A DNA stretch of 64,000 bases from Daejeonella sp. (GTDB lineage: Bacteria; Bacteroidota; Bacteroidia; Sphingobacteriales; Sphingobacteriaceae), in assembly GCF_017495225.1 (NCBI RefSeq), contig NZ_JAFEIG010000011.1, forward strand, positions 1 to 64,000. The letters are read 5' to 3'. The notes below the pieces were generated by a model. The model did no database searches. It was not told the origin of the DNA and saw nothing but the letters and a program-made list of their open reading frames with translations. Positions 44,858 through 53,908 of the stretch are shown piece after piece. The first letter of the stretch is position 1, and every line of letters starts with the position of its first letter. A program made the translations under genes and the position numbers.

Positions 44858-45769
44858 TTAAGCAGATTGAGCTATTAATTCCGCAACAATTTTCTCACAT
44901 AATTCATGAGTTTTCAAAGCATCTTGCATGGATATTTTAGGAGCTTCATCGTTTTGAACTGCATATAAAAAATCATTCACAATATGTTCGAAACCACGTT
45001 TAGAAAGCGTTGACTCCCAATCATTTATACCATTTGAGATTTCAATTTTATTTCTGTTGGTTTTTAAATTGGTCAAATTAAGGACTGTTTTCTTCTCTTC
45101 TCCGCTAAACACCTCCACTTTTTCTTCCAAGGTGCCCGAATCACGATTCATGATGGCAATAGCAATAGCGCCATTTTCGGCAATAAGCTGAACAACCACG
45201 TGGATTAATAAATCCTGGCTATGCATTCCTCTCACCAAAATTTCTTTAACAGGATAGGTAAAAAGAAAACGCATGGTATCAATAACATGTATAAAATCAT
45301 CAAAAACAAAGGTTCGAACATCCCCAGGTAAAGAATGACGATTCTTTTGAAGAATAATCATGTTAGGATTGGCCAGCTTTTTCAATTCAACATAAGCAGG
45401 TGCATATCTCCTATTGAAACCAACCATTAAATGAAGCTGTCGAGCCTCTGCCAAATCAATTAATCGCTTAGCTGATTCAAAATGGTAGCTAATTGGCTTG
45501 TCAACATACACATGAATATCGTGCAGTAAAAGTTGCTCAATAATTTGCTCATGCGATTCAGTCGCGCTATGCACAAAAGCAGCTTTAATCCCACTATTTA
45601 TCAAGGATTCTAAACTAGAATGGAGATTAGCAATTCGATATTGATTACCTATTGCCAAAAGACGATCCTGATTACGAGTAAAAAGGTGAAGGTCTAAATG
45701 CTTTGCAGCCAAAACTGGCAAATATGCCTTTTGTGCGATGTCGCCTAATCCGATGATGCCTATTTTCAC
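44858..45769 (-). CDS. Gfo/Idh/MocA-family oxidoreductase
   Basis: A 303-aa NAD(P)-dependent oxidoreductase: Rossmann start MKIGIIGLGDIAQKAYLPVL, conserved VDKPISYHF (the EKP-type active-site motif) and the YVELKKL to HVIDTMRFL core. It resembles MviM/virulence-factor-type members. It is convergent with the DUF1801 gene, four bases apart. Substrate unknown. Confidence 0.85.
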   Translation of the reverse strand: MKIGIIGLGDIAQKAYLPVLAAKHLDLHLFTRNQDRLLAIGNQYRIANLHSSLESLINSGIKAAFVHSATESHEQIIEQLLLHDIHVYVDKPISYHFESAKRLIDLAEARQLHLMVGFNRRYAPAYVELKKLANPNMIILQKNRHSLPGDVRTFVFDDFIHVIDTMRFLFTYPVKEILVRGMHSQDLLIHVVVQLIAENGAIAIAIMNRDSGTLEEKVEVFSGEEKKTVLNLTNLKTNRNKIEISNGINDWESTLSKRGFEHIVNDFLYAVQNDEAPKISMQDALKTHELCEKIVAELIAQSA

Positions 45770-45775
45770 TAGTTA

Positions 45776-45852
45776 GTAGTTAGATGTGAGATATGAGATG
45801 TGAGACATTAGATGTGAGATATGAGACTACTAGACAGGTCTCGACCTGGCCT
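45776..45852. repeat. GATGTGAGATATGAG microsatellite-like repeat with degenerate palindrome
   Basis: Successive imperfect copies of GATGTGAGATATGA(G) run from the end of the oxidoreductase to a degenerate palindrome AGACAGGTCTCGACCTGGCC (45832-45851). The reverse-orientation version occurs at 46410-46540, so the whole gap is bounded by inverted repeats. Confidence 0.85.
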
Positions 45853-45940
45853 ATTACAAAAATATAAAATTCTTGTACAAATTGGCCTAAATCTTTAAGG
45901 TTGGTATTGAGATGTGAGATATGAGATGTGAGATATCGCG

Positions 45941-45967
45941 CGTAGGGACAGGTCGCGACCTGTCCTC
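45941..45967. repeat. Palindrome GTAGGGACAGGTCG/CGACCTGTCC, copy 1
   Basis: CGTAGGGACAGGTCG followed by CGACCTGTCCTC. Its outer arm GTAGGGACA is shared with the 18.4 kb palindrome family while the core (GGTCGCGACC) differs. It is preceded by GATATCGCG and a GATGTGAGATATGAG tract at 45910-45936. Confidence 0.85.
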
Positions 45968-45978
45968 TTATGAAATTA

Positions 45979-46396
45979 AAAACCATTAAGAAATTAAGAA
46001 AAATTAAGTCGTGATGATTTATGGAGACCTGTCAAGTTAGAAATTAACAGATTTTAAATTAGACATTATGCCTTAATAACCTTAATTTCTTAATGTTTAG
46101 ACAAAAAACACATTTGGACAGGTCGCGACCTGTCCTATTTCAAAAAAATAAAAATCATTCCAACACGAAAATTTTGCGTCACTGCGTTTTTGCATGATTT
46201 TATATTCTGTGTCTCCCAAAGACGCTAAGTCGTAGAGATATAATACTCCTAACGACTGGTACGGTGACAACACCGACCAGAGGATGAACTGTATTGAGAT
46301 GTGAGATATCGCGCGTAGGGGCAGGCCGCGACCTGTCCTCTTAAAATGATATCGACAGAGAAATAAAAACCATTAAGGAATTAAGAAAAATTAAGA
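45979..46396. repeat. Dispersed ATTAAG-family repeats (three copies)
   Basis: ACCATTAAGAAATTAAGAAA (from 45982), the inverted CCTTAATTTCTTAATG (near 46079-46094) and ACCATTAAGGAATTAAGAAA (from 46368) are the arms of the repeat tandemly arrayed at 1-242. They alternate with the palindromes. Confidence 0.8.
46115..46340. repeat. Further palindrome copies and degraded repeat text
   Basis: Copy 2 (TGGACAGGTCG/CGACCTGTCC, 46115-46135) and copy 3 (CGTAGGGGCAGGCCG/CGACCTGTCC, 46313-46339) of the same palindrome. Between them lies ACTGCGTTTTTGC...CCCAAAGACGCTAAGTCGTAGAG-like text with no open frame. Copy 3 follows GATGTGAGATATCGCG exactly as copy 1 does, so the combined cassette was duplicated. Confidence 0.8.
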
Positions 46397-46408
46397 TTTT
46401 AGATGTGG

Positions 46409-46542
46409 AATGTCCTATCTCACATCTAATGTCTCATATCTAACGTCTCAAATCTCAAATCTAATGTCTCAAATCTCATATCTCACATCTCAAATCTAAT
46501 GTCTCAAATCTCACATCTCATATCTCATATCTCACATCTTTC
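46409..46542. repeat. TCTCACATCTAATGTCTCATATC microsatellite-like tract
   Basis: About ten imperfect copies of a 14-15 bp motif (TCTCACATCTAATG, CTCATATCT, CTCAAATCT), the reverse complement of the tract at 45776-45830. It ends about 100 bases before the LiaF-like gene. Together with the preceding repeats it fills the 873-bp gene-free gap. Confidence 0.85.
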
Positions 46543-46619
46543 ACCGACAATTTACCCCCATTTACCGAGAACTACAATGAGCTTGCCTATTTTATATATG
46601 ACATTCAAAAAAATGAGCC

Positions 46620-46627
46620 TATTTTTG
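46620..46627 (+). promoter_or_regulatory. Putative -7 box of the LiaF-like/LytS/LytTR operon
   Basis: TATTTTTG fits TAnnTTTG and lies 15 bases before the start codon, giving a very short leader. Confidence 0.4.
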
Positions 46628-46642
46628 TATTAAACTAAGACC

Positions 46643-47413
46643 ATGAAAAATCAGATTCGTCCGAACCAACAATCAGATAAGGCACTCTTCGGAATGACCC
46701 TTGTTCTTTTAGGAATTATTCTTCTATTAAGATCCCTTGATATTTTATTTATCTCATCTTGGATAATTAGCTGGCCAGTTTTTCTAATTGCTATAGGTGT
46801 ATTGATAGGTAAGCGAAAAGGATTCAGCAAACCAGTTGCATTTATGCCAATCATAATTGGAGTAATATTTCTATTCGGTGAAATTAACCCCGATTTTGAT
46901 TCCGACCGACTTTTCTGGCCGGCAATGATTATTACATTAGGTTTTTGGCTGATTTTAGGTCGTAGAAAACAATTCCAAATCGAAGAAAAACCAAGTCCGA
47001 TAATCTTAGATCCAATCAGTCCAGAACCCATTCAAGAGCCTGTAAATCAGGAAAATACAAGCAAATCATCTTATTTAGGAGACCGTATCGATTCGACCTC
47101 AATATTCGGAGGAATTAAAAAGAATGTGGTGTCCAAAAATTTTCAAGGTGGTGATATTTTAAACTTTTTTGGCGGCACTGAAATCAATTTATTGCAGGCA
47201 GACCTTCAAGGAATAGTAAAGATTAATGTGGTGCAGATATTTGGCGGGACTAAAATAATTGTCCCAGCAAATTGGGTTGTACAGTCGGAAATGATTGCTA
47301 TCATGGGAGGCATCGAAGATAAACGTCCTCCACAATTAAATGCCAGTACCGATAAAGTATTGATCATTCAGGGAACCTCCATATTCGCTGGTATCGATAT
47401 TAAAAGCTATTAA
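46643..47413 (+). CDS. LiaF-like envelope-stress membrane protein
   Basis: A 256-aa protein: four N-terminal spans (LiaF-TM; GMTLVLLGIILLLRSLDIL through FWPAMIITLGFWLIL, residues about 16-105), a Pro-rich linker (about 110-140), then a C-terminal toastrack-like beta domain (about 145-256) with repeated GGI/GGT turns (SIFGGIKKN; NFFGGTEIN; QIFGGTKII; AIMGGIEDK). Such proteins restrain partner histidine kinases and respond to envelope damage. It precedes LytS- and LytTR-type genes, the common arrangement in Bacteroidota. Confidence 0.85.
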   Translation: MKNQIRPNQQSDKALFGMTLVLLGIILLLRSLDILFISSWIISWPVFLIAIGVLIGKRKGFSKPVAFMPIIIGVIFLFGEINPDFDSDRLFWPAMIITLGFWLILGRRKQFQIEEKPSPIILDPISPEPIQEPVNQENTSKSSYLGDRIDSTSIFGGIKKNVVSKNFQGGDILNFFGGTEINLLQADLQGIVKINVVQIFGGTKIIVPANWVVQSEMIAIMGGIEDKRPPQLNASTDKVLIIQGTSIFAGIDIKSY

Positions 47414-47468
47414 TTAGCTGCAATTCATAAACCTTGATTAAAAAACAATTTGCCGCACAGTAGCCATT

Positions 47469-48521
47469 ATGGAAAAAACTACGGGATTACTTATTTCAAA
47501 AAGCAAGATAATTCTCATTGTTTCTCAATGCATGGTGGCTTGTATTCTATCGCAGGCAGCCATTTTACTTTGGTTTGGCTTTAGCCTTCGGACTTCTTTT
47601 ATTGATAGCACCATTAGCATTTGCCTACTCACTATTGCTTGCTATTTAATGAGTAATAACCTTCAGTATTACAGACCTGAAAAAAATCGCTATTTATTAA
47701 TACTTTTTTATTGCGCCATTTTGGCAAGTCTTTGGCTTTTTCTAAACAATTGGACACTAAATCAACTGATTTTAAATGATTTTAAATATTCCATATTTTT
47801 ATTCGAATCATTGCCTATTCGATTTTTCATCGGATTATTAATCATTGGTTTGATGGCCATGATTAGCATTGTTTGGTTCACACAAATTGATCAGAAAGAG
47901 ACAGAAAAAAGAAAATTAGAAGCCGAAAGCCTCGCCAAAGAGGCAGAATTATATAATTTAAGGCAACAATTACAACCGCACTTTCTTTTTAATAGCCTTA
48001 ATTCAATTACTGCGCTTATTGGCAGCCGACCAGAAGAAGCACGTAAAATGATTCATCAATTATCTGATTTTTTACGCGGAACTCTTAAAAAAGAAGATCA
48101 ACAGCCCGTTTCATTAATGGCCGAGCTGGAGCATTTGCAACTGTATCTAGATATTGAAAAAGTACGATTTGGACATCGCCTATCCACAGAAATATCCTAT
48201 AATGATAGCTGTAAGGACATGAAACTTCCACCAATGCTATTACAACCCATTGTAGAGAATGCAATTAAATTCGGGCTCTACGACACTACAGGCGTGGTTA
48301 CGATAAGTATTTTCGCTGAATGTACTGAAAATGAGCTACATATAACCGTTCAAAATCCTTTTGATCAAAATACGGCAAAGCCGGTGCAGGGGACTGGTTT
48401 CGGACTAAGTGGTGTAAAGCGAAGGTTATATTTATTATTTGGTAGAACAGATTTGATAGAAACAAGGCCATATAAGCATATATTTACAAGCATAGTAAAA
48501 ATACCTCAGACACAATTATGA
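47469..48521 (+). CDS. LytS-family sensor histidine kinase
   Basis: A 350-aa kinase: four membrane spans in the first about 140 residues, a short coiled coil, then the His_kinase (Pfam 06580) motif with H171 (QLQPHFLFNSLNS) and the HATPase region (LLQPIVENAIKFG; GTGFGLSGVKRRL). The stop overlaps the response regulator's start by four bases (ATGA). Its signal is probably envelope state, given the LiaF-like partner upstream. Confidence 0.9.
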   Translation: MEKTTGLLISKSKIILIVSQCMVACILSQAAILLWFGFSLRTSFIDSTISICLLTIACYLMSNNLQYYRPEKNRYLLILFYCAILASLWLFLNNWTLNQLILNDFKYSIFLFESLPIRFFIGLLIIGLMAMISIVWFTQIDQKETEKRKLEAESLAKEAELYNLRQQLQPHFLFNSLNSITALIGSRPEEARKMIHQLSDFLRGTLKKEDQQPVSLMAELEHLQLYLDIEKVRFGHRLSTEISYNDSCKDMKLPPMLLQPIVENAIKFGLYDTTGVVTISIFAECTENELHITVQNPFDQNTAKPVQGTGFGLSGVKRRLYLLFGRTDLIETRPYKHIFTSIVKIPQTQL

Positions 48522-49258
48522 GAGTGATTTTAATTGATGACGAACCACTGGCTCGTACAATAGTAAAAGAATATTTAAAGAACTGGCCAGAGCTAGAAAT
48601 CGTTCAGGAATGTAATGATGGTTTTGAAGGTGTTAAAGCTATTGCTCAATTCAAACCCGATTTGATATTTTTAGACATTCAAATGCCTAAAATCAATGGT
48701 TTTGAGATGCTCGAGCTTATTGAACAAGCACCTTCTGTGATATTTACTACCGCCTTTGATGAATTTGCTATCAAAGCCTTTGAAGAACATGCAGTAGATT
48801 ATCTCCTAAAACCATTTACTAGAGAGCGTTTTGATAAGGCCGTACAAAAATGGTTGGATCAAGAACAAAAAACCCTTGTCAACCAAACTTCAAAAGAACA
48901 ATTTGCAAATCTCCAAACAGCATTCCCTAAAAATGATCGAATTGTAGTTAAAACGGGCAATAAAATTAAAATCATTCCACTAAGCGATGTTTTATTCCTA
49001 GAGGCAGATGATGATTACGTAAAAATACACACCCCCGAAGGCTCCTTCCTTAAAAATAAAACCTTAACTCATTTTGAAAAACTATTGGGTGAAAGCAATT
49101 TTGTGAGGGTTCATCGATCATTCATCGTTAAAATCAACGAAATTACAAGAATAGACCCCTATGAAAAGGATTCACACCTAGCCATTTTAAAAACAGGTGA
49201 AAAAATCCCTGTTAGTAAAACTGGTTTTCCTAAATTAAGACAAGCGCTCGGATTGTAA
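48518..49258 (+). CDS. LytTR-family response regulator
   Basis: A 246-aa protein: receiver with Asp53 (LIFLDIQMPKING) and KPF near 107, then a LytTR DNA-binding domain (about 145-240; VLFLEADDDYVKIHTPEGS, VRVHRSFIVKINEITRI). The genes it controls are not apparent, but may include the LiaF-like gene itself. It is convergent with the flavin reductase gene, 43 bases apart. Confidence 0.9.
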   Translation: MRVILIDDEPLARTIVKEYLKNWPELEIVQECNDGFEGVKAIAQFKPDLIFLDIQMPKINGFEMLELIEQAPSVIFTTAFDEFAIKAFEEHAVDYLLKPFTRERFDKAVQKWLDQEQKTLVNQTSKEQFANLQTAFPKNDRIVVKTGNKIKIIPLSDVLFLEADDDYVKIHTPEGSFLKNKTLTHFEKLLGESNFVRVHRSFIVKINEITRIDPYEKDSHLAILKTGEKIPVSKTGFPKLRQALGL

Positions 49259-49301
49259 TCCTTAAGATAATTGTTTAATTTAAAAGATATATTATTTCGA
49301 T

Positions 49302-50198
49302 TTATATATCGAAACTTAAAAGAACCTTCCAAGCATCTGCCACATTTCCTTTTTCAAGCAGGGATTTAGCGTATTGGTGTAATTCACGTGCTCTTGTCCG
49401 ATTATCGCCAATGGTAGCATTTAAAATTTGGCGCAATTCAGAATCAAACTGAAATTCTTCAATTTCTTTATCTGTTGGTAGGGTTTCCACATTGCCCAAC
49501 TGACCTAAATTATTTCCTGTGAGGATATCTGAATTTCTAATTGCTGAAGGGATTGAATCTACACCAATTCCGAGCGTTCGTACAGGCTTCTCCACTTTAA
49601 AAAGATTATCGGAGTTAACACGACAATACCAATCGCTACCCAAACGGGCAACAAGATCTATTTTTTCTTGATCAATTTTACCGCTCTCATCAAGGATATC
49701 CTCCTGAATATGAATGAGTTTTATCTCAGCCAAAACTAAATTTCCGGCACCTGCCTCATTGCCTAAGCTAATCACCTCTCGCACTATACATTCCATTTGG
49801 ACTGGCGATTCGGCAACTCTTGGTGGCTTTACAAGCTCTGAAGCTAATTCTGTAAATCCCGCCTTTATAAACTCATTGGTCCCTTTTGGATACTCCACAC
49901 TCGCCAAGGAAGTCTGCTGCACCATATCATAATTCACAATATTGATCACACATTCAGGCACTTCCAATACATTTTCAAGGCTATGCTTTGTGGTATTGTC
50001 GCGAACACGCCTTGCCGGAGAAAAAATACAAATGGGCGGATTTGTACTGAACATATTGAAAAAACTAAAGGGACTCAAATTCACGTTTCCTTCTTTGTCG
50101 ATCGTAGAGACAAAACAAATAGGGCGAGGCGCAATGGCATACTGCAAATAATTTTGCAGCTCGGCAGTTTTTAAATCAGAAACCTTAATGCTGAGCAT
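49302..50198 (-). CDS. Flavin reductase family protein with C-terminal extension
   Basis: A 298-aa protein: N-terminal FMN-binding split barrel (APRPICFVSTIDKEGNVNLSP, NPPICIFSP, TLGIG-like turns) through about residue 205, and a C-terminal helical extension (about 230-298). Close relatives cluster with tyrosine-degradation genes in Bacteroidota; here it lies five bases downstream of the fah gene on the same strand. It may recycle flavin or act as an accessory; the reaction is not established. Confidence 0.8.
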   Translation of the reverse strand: MLSIKVSDLKTAELQNYLQYAIAPRPICFVSTIDKEGNVNLSPFSFFNMFSTNPPICIFSPARRVRDNTTKHSLENVLEVPECVINIVNYDMVQQTSLASVEYPKGTNEFIKAGFTELASELVKPPRVAESPVQMECIVREVISLGNEAGAGNLVLAEIKLIHIQEDILDESGKIDQEKIDLVARLGSDWYCRVNSDNLFKVEKPVRTLGIGVDSIPSAIRNSDILTGNNLGQLGNVETLPTDKEIEEFQFDSELRQILNATIGDNRTRARELHQYAKSLLEKGNVADAWKVLLSFDI

Positions 50199-50203
50199 AT
50201 AAT

Positions 50204-51208
50204 TTAGCTATTCAATTTTTTCAACTTTAAAATCGACCAATCGCTATCAACTTTTCGAATGGTATTGGTTAATCTACCTAAACCGGTAATTTCCATTTCA
50301 ACAATATCCCCATCTTGCAACCACTGTGGTTTAAAATTAGGATCATTCAGCAGACCAGTCCCGTTTAGCTCCAGAAAACAGCCCGTACCAACGGTCCCAG
50401 ACCCAATAACATCCCCAGGCAATACATCCACACCATAAGAGCAACGCTCAATAATTTCGGCAAATGTCCAATCCATATCGCCCATCGAACCCGAAGAAAC
50501 TTCCACACCATTTACCCAACACTTCATGTCGAGGGCATAAGAATTGCCGGTATGACCAGCCTTTGCGGGTATTTTATAAGCTTCAAGCTCATCGGGGGTA
50601 ACTAACCAGGGACCGATAACTGTGGAGAAATCTTTACCTTTTGCAGGGCCTAAATTGAGAAGCATTTCCTCCATTTGAAGGGTGCGCGCACTCATATCAT
50701 TCATAATCATGTAGCCAGCGATATAATCATCCGCTTCCGAAGCTTTGATATTTCTACCTTTTTTGCCGATTACAATAGAGGCTTCAAGCTCAAAATCAAG
50801 CTTTTCAAAATGATCGGGCATACATTCAATATCGCCAACACCCTGAATGGCATTATGATTAGTGAAATAAAATATCGGATATTGATCAAATTCAGGAATC
50901 ATGTCAACCCTACGGTTTCTACGCGCCGAAGCCACATGTTGCCTAAAAGCATAACCATCTCTACATGATGTTGGATGAGGTACAGGAGCTAAAATCTCAA
51001 AGAAAATCTCCTCTTTGGCTGTCATTTCGCCCGACTTAATTTTTCGATCTACATTTTTTGCACGATCCATCAATTCCTCACCGCCATTCAAGAATTCATT
51101 CATCGAATCGGGAATGAGCTTATCACAAGAATTTAGATTATAAATATGGCCCTTAACGAACAATCCTAAATGCTCTCGGTCTTCGGTTTTGTAGGAAACT
51201 AATTTCAT
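50204..51208 (-). CDS. fahA: Fumarylacetoacetate hydrolase-family protein
   Basis: A 334-aa enzyme from the preferred start. Predicted last step of tyrosine catabolism, splitting fumarylacetoacetate. Metal-binding region: LDFELEASIVIGKKGRNI and MIMNDMSARTLQ, then GKDFSTVIGPWLV and GDVIGSGTVGTGC. A longer frame starting at 51238 adds ten residues (MASYNQIIND) with no family support, so Met at 51208 is chosen. It is divergent from hmgA across a 165-base gap. Confidence 0.85.
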   Translation of the reverse strand: MKLVSYKTEDREHLGLFVKGHIYNLNSCDKLIPDSMNEFLNGGEELMDRAKNVDRKIKSGEMTAKEEIFFEILAPVPHPTSCRDGYAFRQHVASARRNRRVDMIPEFDQYPIFYFTNHNAIQGVGDIECMPDHFEKLDFELEASIVIGKKGRNIKASEADDYIAGYMIMNDMSARTLQMEEMLLNLGPAKGKDFSTVIGPWLVTPDELEAYKIPAKAGHTGNSYALDMKCWVNGVEVSSGSMGDMDWTFAEIIERCSYGVDVLPGDVIGSGTVGTGCFLELNGTGLLNDPNFKPQWLQDGDIVEMEITGLGRLTNTIRKVDSDWSILKLKKLNS

Positions 51209-51331
51209 ATCGTTTATAATTTGGTTGTAGCTAGCCAAAATTACAGAATTTTGACTTGATGGATGAATTTCAAGCCAAATAAAATTTCGAATAAGACAAA
51301 TTCATGATAAAAATTAACATAAAGAAAACAT

Positions 51332-51339
51332 TACCTTTG
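51332..51339 (+). promoter_or_regulatory. Putative -7 box of hmgA
   Basis: TACCTTTG fits TAnnTTTG and lies 35 bases before the hmgA start, in the divergent gap with fahA. Confidence 0.5.
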
Positions 51340-51373
51340 TACTAACCAATTATAAAACAATAAATTCTAATTT

Positions 51374-52537
51374 ATGCCTATTTATCATACTTTAGGATCT
51401 ATTCCTCACAAACGTCATACTGTCTTCCGTAAGCCGGATGGTGCACTGTATGCTGAGGAATTGGTCTCAACTGAAGGCTTCTCTAGCCTATATTCGCTTG
51501 TTTATCATTGCCACCCTCCAACAATTGTGAAGGAATTGGGCGAGCCTTATTCTGTGGAACCAAAAATTGCTAGAGAAAAGCATTTAAAACATACCAGCCT
51601 TATCGGATTTAAGATTAAGCCTGAAGATGATTACCTAGAGAGCCGCAAGCCTGTTTTAGTGAATAGCGACCTTCATATTTCATTGGCTGCACCGCGACAC
51701 TCCATGACTGATTATTTTTATAAAAACAGTCAGGCAGATGAAGTGATTTTTATCCACGAAGGTAGCGGAACCTTAAAAACAGGCTTCGGAAAAATTCCTT
51801 TTGAGTATGGCGATTATTTGGTTATCCCACGTGGTACCATTTATCAATTGGAGTTCAATACCGAAGATAACCGCCTCTTCATCATCGAAAGTTTTAGTCC
51901 GATACGCACCCCAAAAAGATACCGCAACCAATGGGGACAGTTAATGGAGCATTCTCCATTCTGCGAGCGCGATATCAAGAGACCGCAAAACTTAGAAACG
52001 ATAGATCAAAAAGGAGATTTTAAAATTCTGATCAAGAAACAAGGATTGATTTACCCTTATATTTATGGCACACACCCATTCGATTTTATCGGCTGGGATG
52101 GATTCCACTATCCTTGGGCATTCTCCATTCATGATTTTGAACCGATCACAGGTAGAGTGCATCAACCACCACCGGTACATCAAACATTTGAAGGGCATAA
52201 TTTTGTGATTTGCTCCTTCGTGCCAAGAAAATACGACTATCATCCGCAGGCTATTCCTGCCCCATACAATCACAGCAATGTGGATAGCGACGAGGTTTTA
52301 TATTATGTTGATGGCGATTTCATGAGTCGCAAGAGTGTGGTAAAAGGACAAATAACCCTACATCCAGGCGGAATACCACATGGACCGCATCCAGGAACGG
52401 TAGAAAAATCAATTGGCAAAGAAAAAACGGAAGAATTAGCCGTGATGATTGATCCTTTCAAGCCATTGATGCTCACAGATTATGCCATCAACATAGAGGA
52501 TGAAAACTACCATAAAAGCTGGCAAGAGAATTCATAA
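51374..52537 (+). CDS. hmgA: Homogentisate 1,2-dioxygenase
   Basis: A 387-aa mononuclear iron dioxygenase that opens the homogentisate ring. The cupin iron ligands lie in the C-terminal half: HQPPPVHQTFEGHNFVICSF and HPGGIPHGPHPG. EVIFIHEGSGTLKTGFG is in the N-terminal cupin. It is slightly shorter than the human enzyme (445 aa), as usual in bacteria. It is followed after 62 bases by hppD. Confidence 0.9.
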   Translation: MPIYHTLGSIPHKRHTVFRKPDGALYAEELVSTEGFSSLYSLVYHCHPPTIVKELGEPYSVEPKIAREKHLKHTSLIGFKIKPEDDYLESRKPVLVNSDLHISLAAPRHSMTDYFYKNSQADEVIFIHEGSGTLKTGFGKIPFEYGDYLVIPRGTIYQLEFNTEDNRLFIIESFSPIRTPKRYRNQWGQLMEHSPFCERDIKRPQNLETIDQKGDFKILIKKQGLIYPYIYGTHPFDFIGWDGFHYPWAFSIHDFEPITGRVHQPPPVHQTFEGHNFVICSFVPRKYDYHPQAIPAPYNHSNVDSDEVLYYVDGDFMSRKSVVKGQITLHPGGIPHGPHPGTVEKSIGKEKTEELAVMIDPFKPLMLTDYAINIEDENYHKSWQENS

Positions 52538-52599
52538 TTTCAATTTTAGGGAAAATGCAAGCCATAATATTTGGCTAGCAATGTAGATTCAAAAAAGAC

Positions 52600-53724
52600 A
52601 TGAAAACAGAAACAGTTGAAAAAAATACGCAAGAAATAGATTTTCTTCCATTAAAAGGGACCGATTATATTGAATTATATGTAGGAAATGCCAAGCAGGC
52701 AGCACATTTCTATAAAACAGCCTTTGGATTTCAGAGTTTGGCCTATGCCGGACCAGAAACTGGGGTTAAAGACCGTGCTTCCTATGTGCTTGTTCAAGAA
52801 AAAATAAGATTAGTTTTAACCACACCATTATATCCAAATCATCCAATTTCTGAGCAATTAACCAAGCATGGCGATGGCGTAAAAATTATTGCACTGTGGG
52901 TTGACGATGCCTATGATGCTTATAATCAGACCACTACAAGAGGTGCTGAAAGCTATATGGAACCGCAAACTTTAGAAGATGAACACGGAACATTACGCAT
53001 GAGCGGTATCTATACCTACGGCGAAACTGTGCATTTATTCATCGACCGTTCCAATTATAATGGTCCATTTATGCCTGGCTATAAAAAGTGGGAAAGCCAT
53101 TATAACCCAGAGCCAACCGGCCTACTTTATGTAGATCATTGTGTAGGGAATGTGGGATGGAACCAAATGGATAAATGGGTTAAATTTTATGAAGAAGTTA
53201 TGGGCTTTCGTAACATTCTAACCTTTGACGATAAGCAAATCTCGACTGAGTATTCGGCTTTGATGAGCAAGGTAATGAGCAATGGAAACGGCTATGTAAA
53301 ATTCCCAATCAATGAACCTGCAGAAGGTAAAAAGAGGTCTCAAGTGGAAGAATACCTTGATTTTTATGGAGATGAAGGAGTGCAACACATTGCTATCGCC
53401 ACCAATAATATTGTAGATACCGTTACAAAACTACAAGATCGTGGTATCGAATTCCTGAAAGTCCCAACCACCTATTACGACACTTTAGAAGCACGCGTTG
53501 GTAAGATCGAAGAAGATATTGAGCCCCTTAAAAATTTGGGTATTTTAGTCGACCGCGACGAAGAAGGCTACCTTTTACAGATTTTCACCAAGCCTGTTGA
53601 AGATCGCCCGACCTTATTTTTTGAAATTATTCAGCGTAAGGGAGCTAGATCATTTGGTGCCGGAAATTTTAAAGCACTATTTGAGGCCTTGGAGCGTGAG
53701 CAAGAATTAAGAGGTAATTTATAA
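52600..53724 (+). CDS. hppD: 4-hydroxyphenylpyruvate dioxygenase
   Basis: A 374-aa iron-dependent enzyme converting 4-hydroxyphenylpyruvate to homogentisate. Two VOC halves are visible; iron ligands: His in YVDHCVGNVG, His in GVQHIAIAT and Glu in LFFEIIQRKGA. The C-terminal motif GAGNFKALFEALEREQ is conserved. With hmgA, fahA and the flavin reductase it makes the core of tyrosine degradation; maleylacetoacetate isomerase is not in the window. Confidence 0.95.
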   Translation: MKTETVEKNTQEIDFLPLKGTDYIELYVGNAKQAAHFYKTAFGFQSLAYAGPETGVKDRASYVLVQEKIRLVLTTPLYPNHPISEQLTKHGDGVKIIALWVDDAYDAYNQTTTRGAESYMEPQTLEDEHGTLRMSGIYTYGETVHLFIDRSNYNGPFMPGYKKWESHYNPEPTGLLYVDHCVGNVGWNQMDKWVKFYEEVMGFRNILTFDDKQISTEYSALMSKVMSNGNGYVKFPINEPAEGKKRSQVEEYLDFYGDEGVQHIAIATNNIVDTVTKLQDRGIEFLKVPTTYYDTLEARVGKIEEDIEPLKNLGILVDRDEEGYLLQIFTKPVEDRPTLFFEIIQRKGARSFGAGNFKALFEALEREQELRGNL

Positions 53725-53742
53725 TTCTAATATTGTTGCTAG

Positions 53743-53788
53743 AATGGATCTTTAACCCATAATTATGGTGATGAAGATCCATTTTTTA
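53743..53788 (+). terminator. Intrinsic terminator after hppD
   Basis: AATGGATCTT (53743-53752) and AAGATCCATT (53774-53783) form a ten-base perfect stem followed by TTTT. It lies about 20 bases after the hppD stop codon. Confidence 0.75.
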
Positions 53789-53884
53789 TTAATTAGCCAT
53801 GGGATATCAACTATTACCATCAATTGGAAAATACTGACAATCAATGTATTTTGATATTTCATTTCTATAAAAGACACAAAATAA

Positions 53885-53892
53885 TATCTTTG
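53885..53892 (+). promoter_or_regulatory. Putative -7 box of purN
   Basis: TATCTTTG fits TAnnTTTG and lies 17 bases before the TTG start codon of purN. Confidence 0.5.
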
Positions 53893-53908
53893 TTAAAAAT
53901 TAATCATT

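Noticed and set aside
45780..45986. Reading frames in the repeat patch
   Set aside because: They are built from microsatellite and palindrome sequence, lack homology signals and have no supporting start context.
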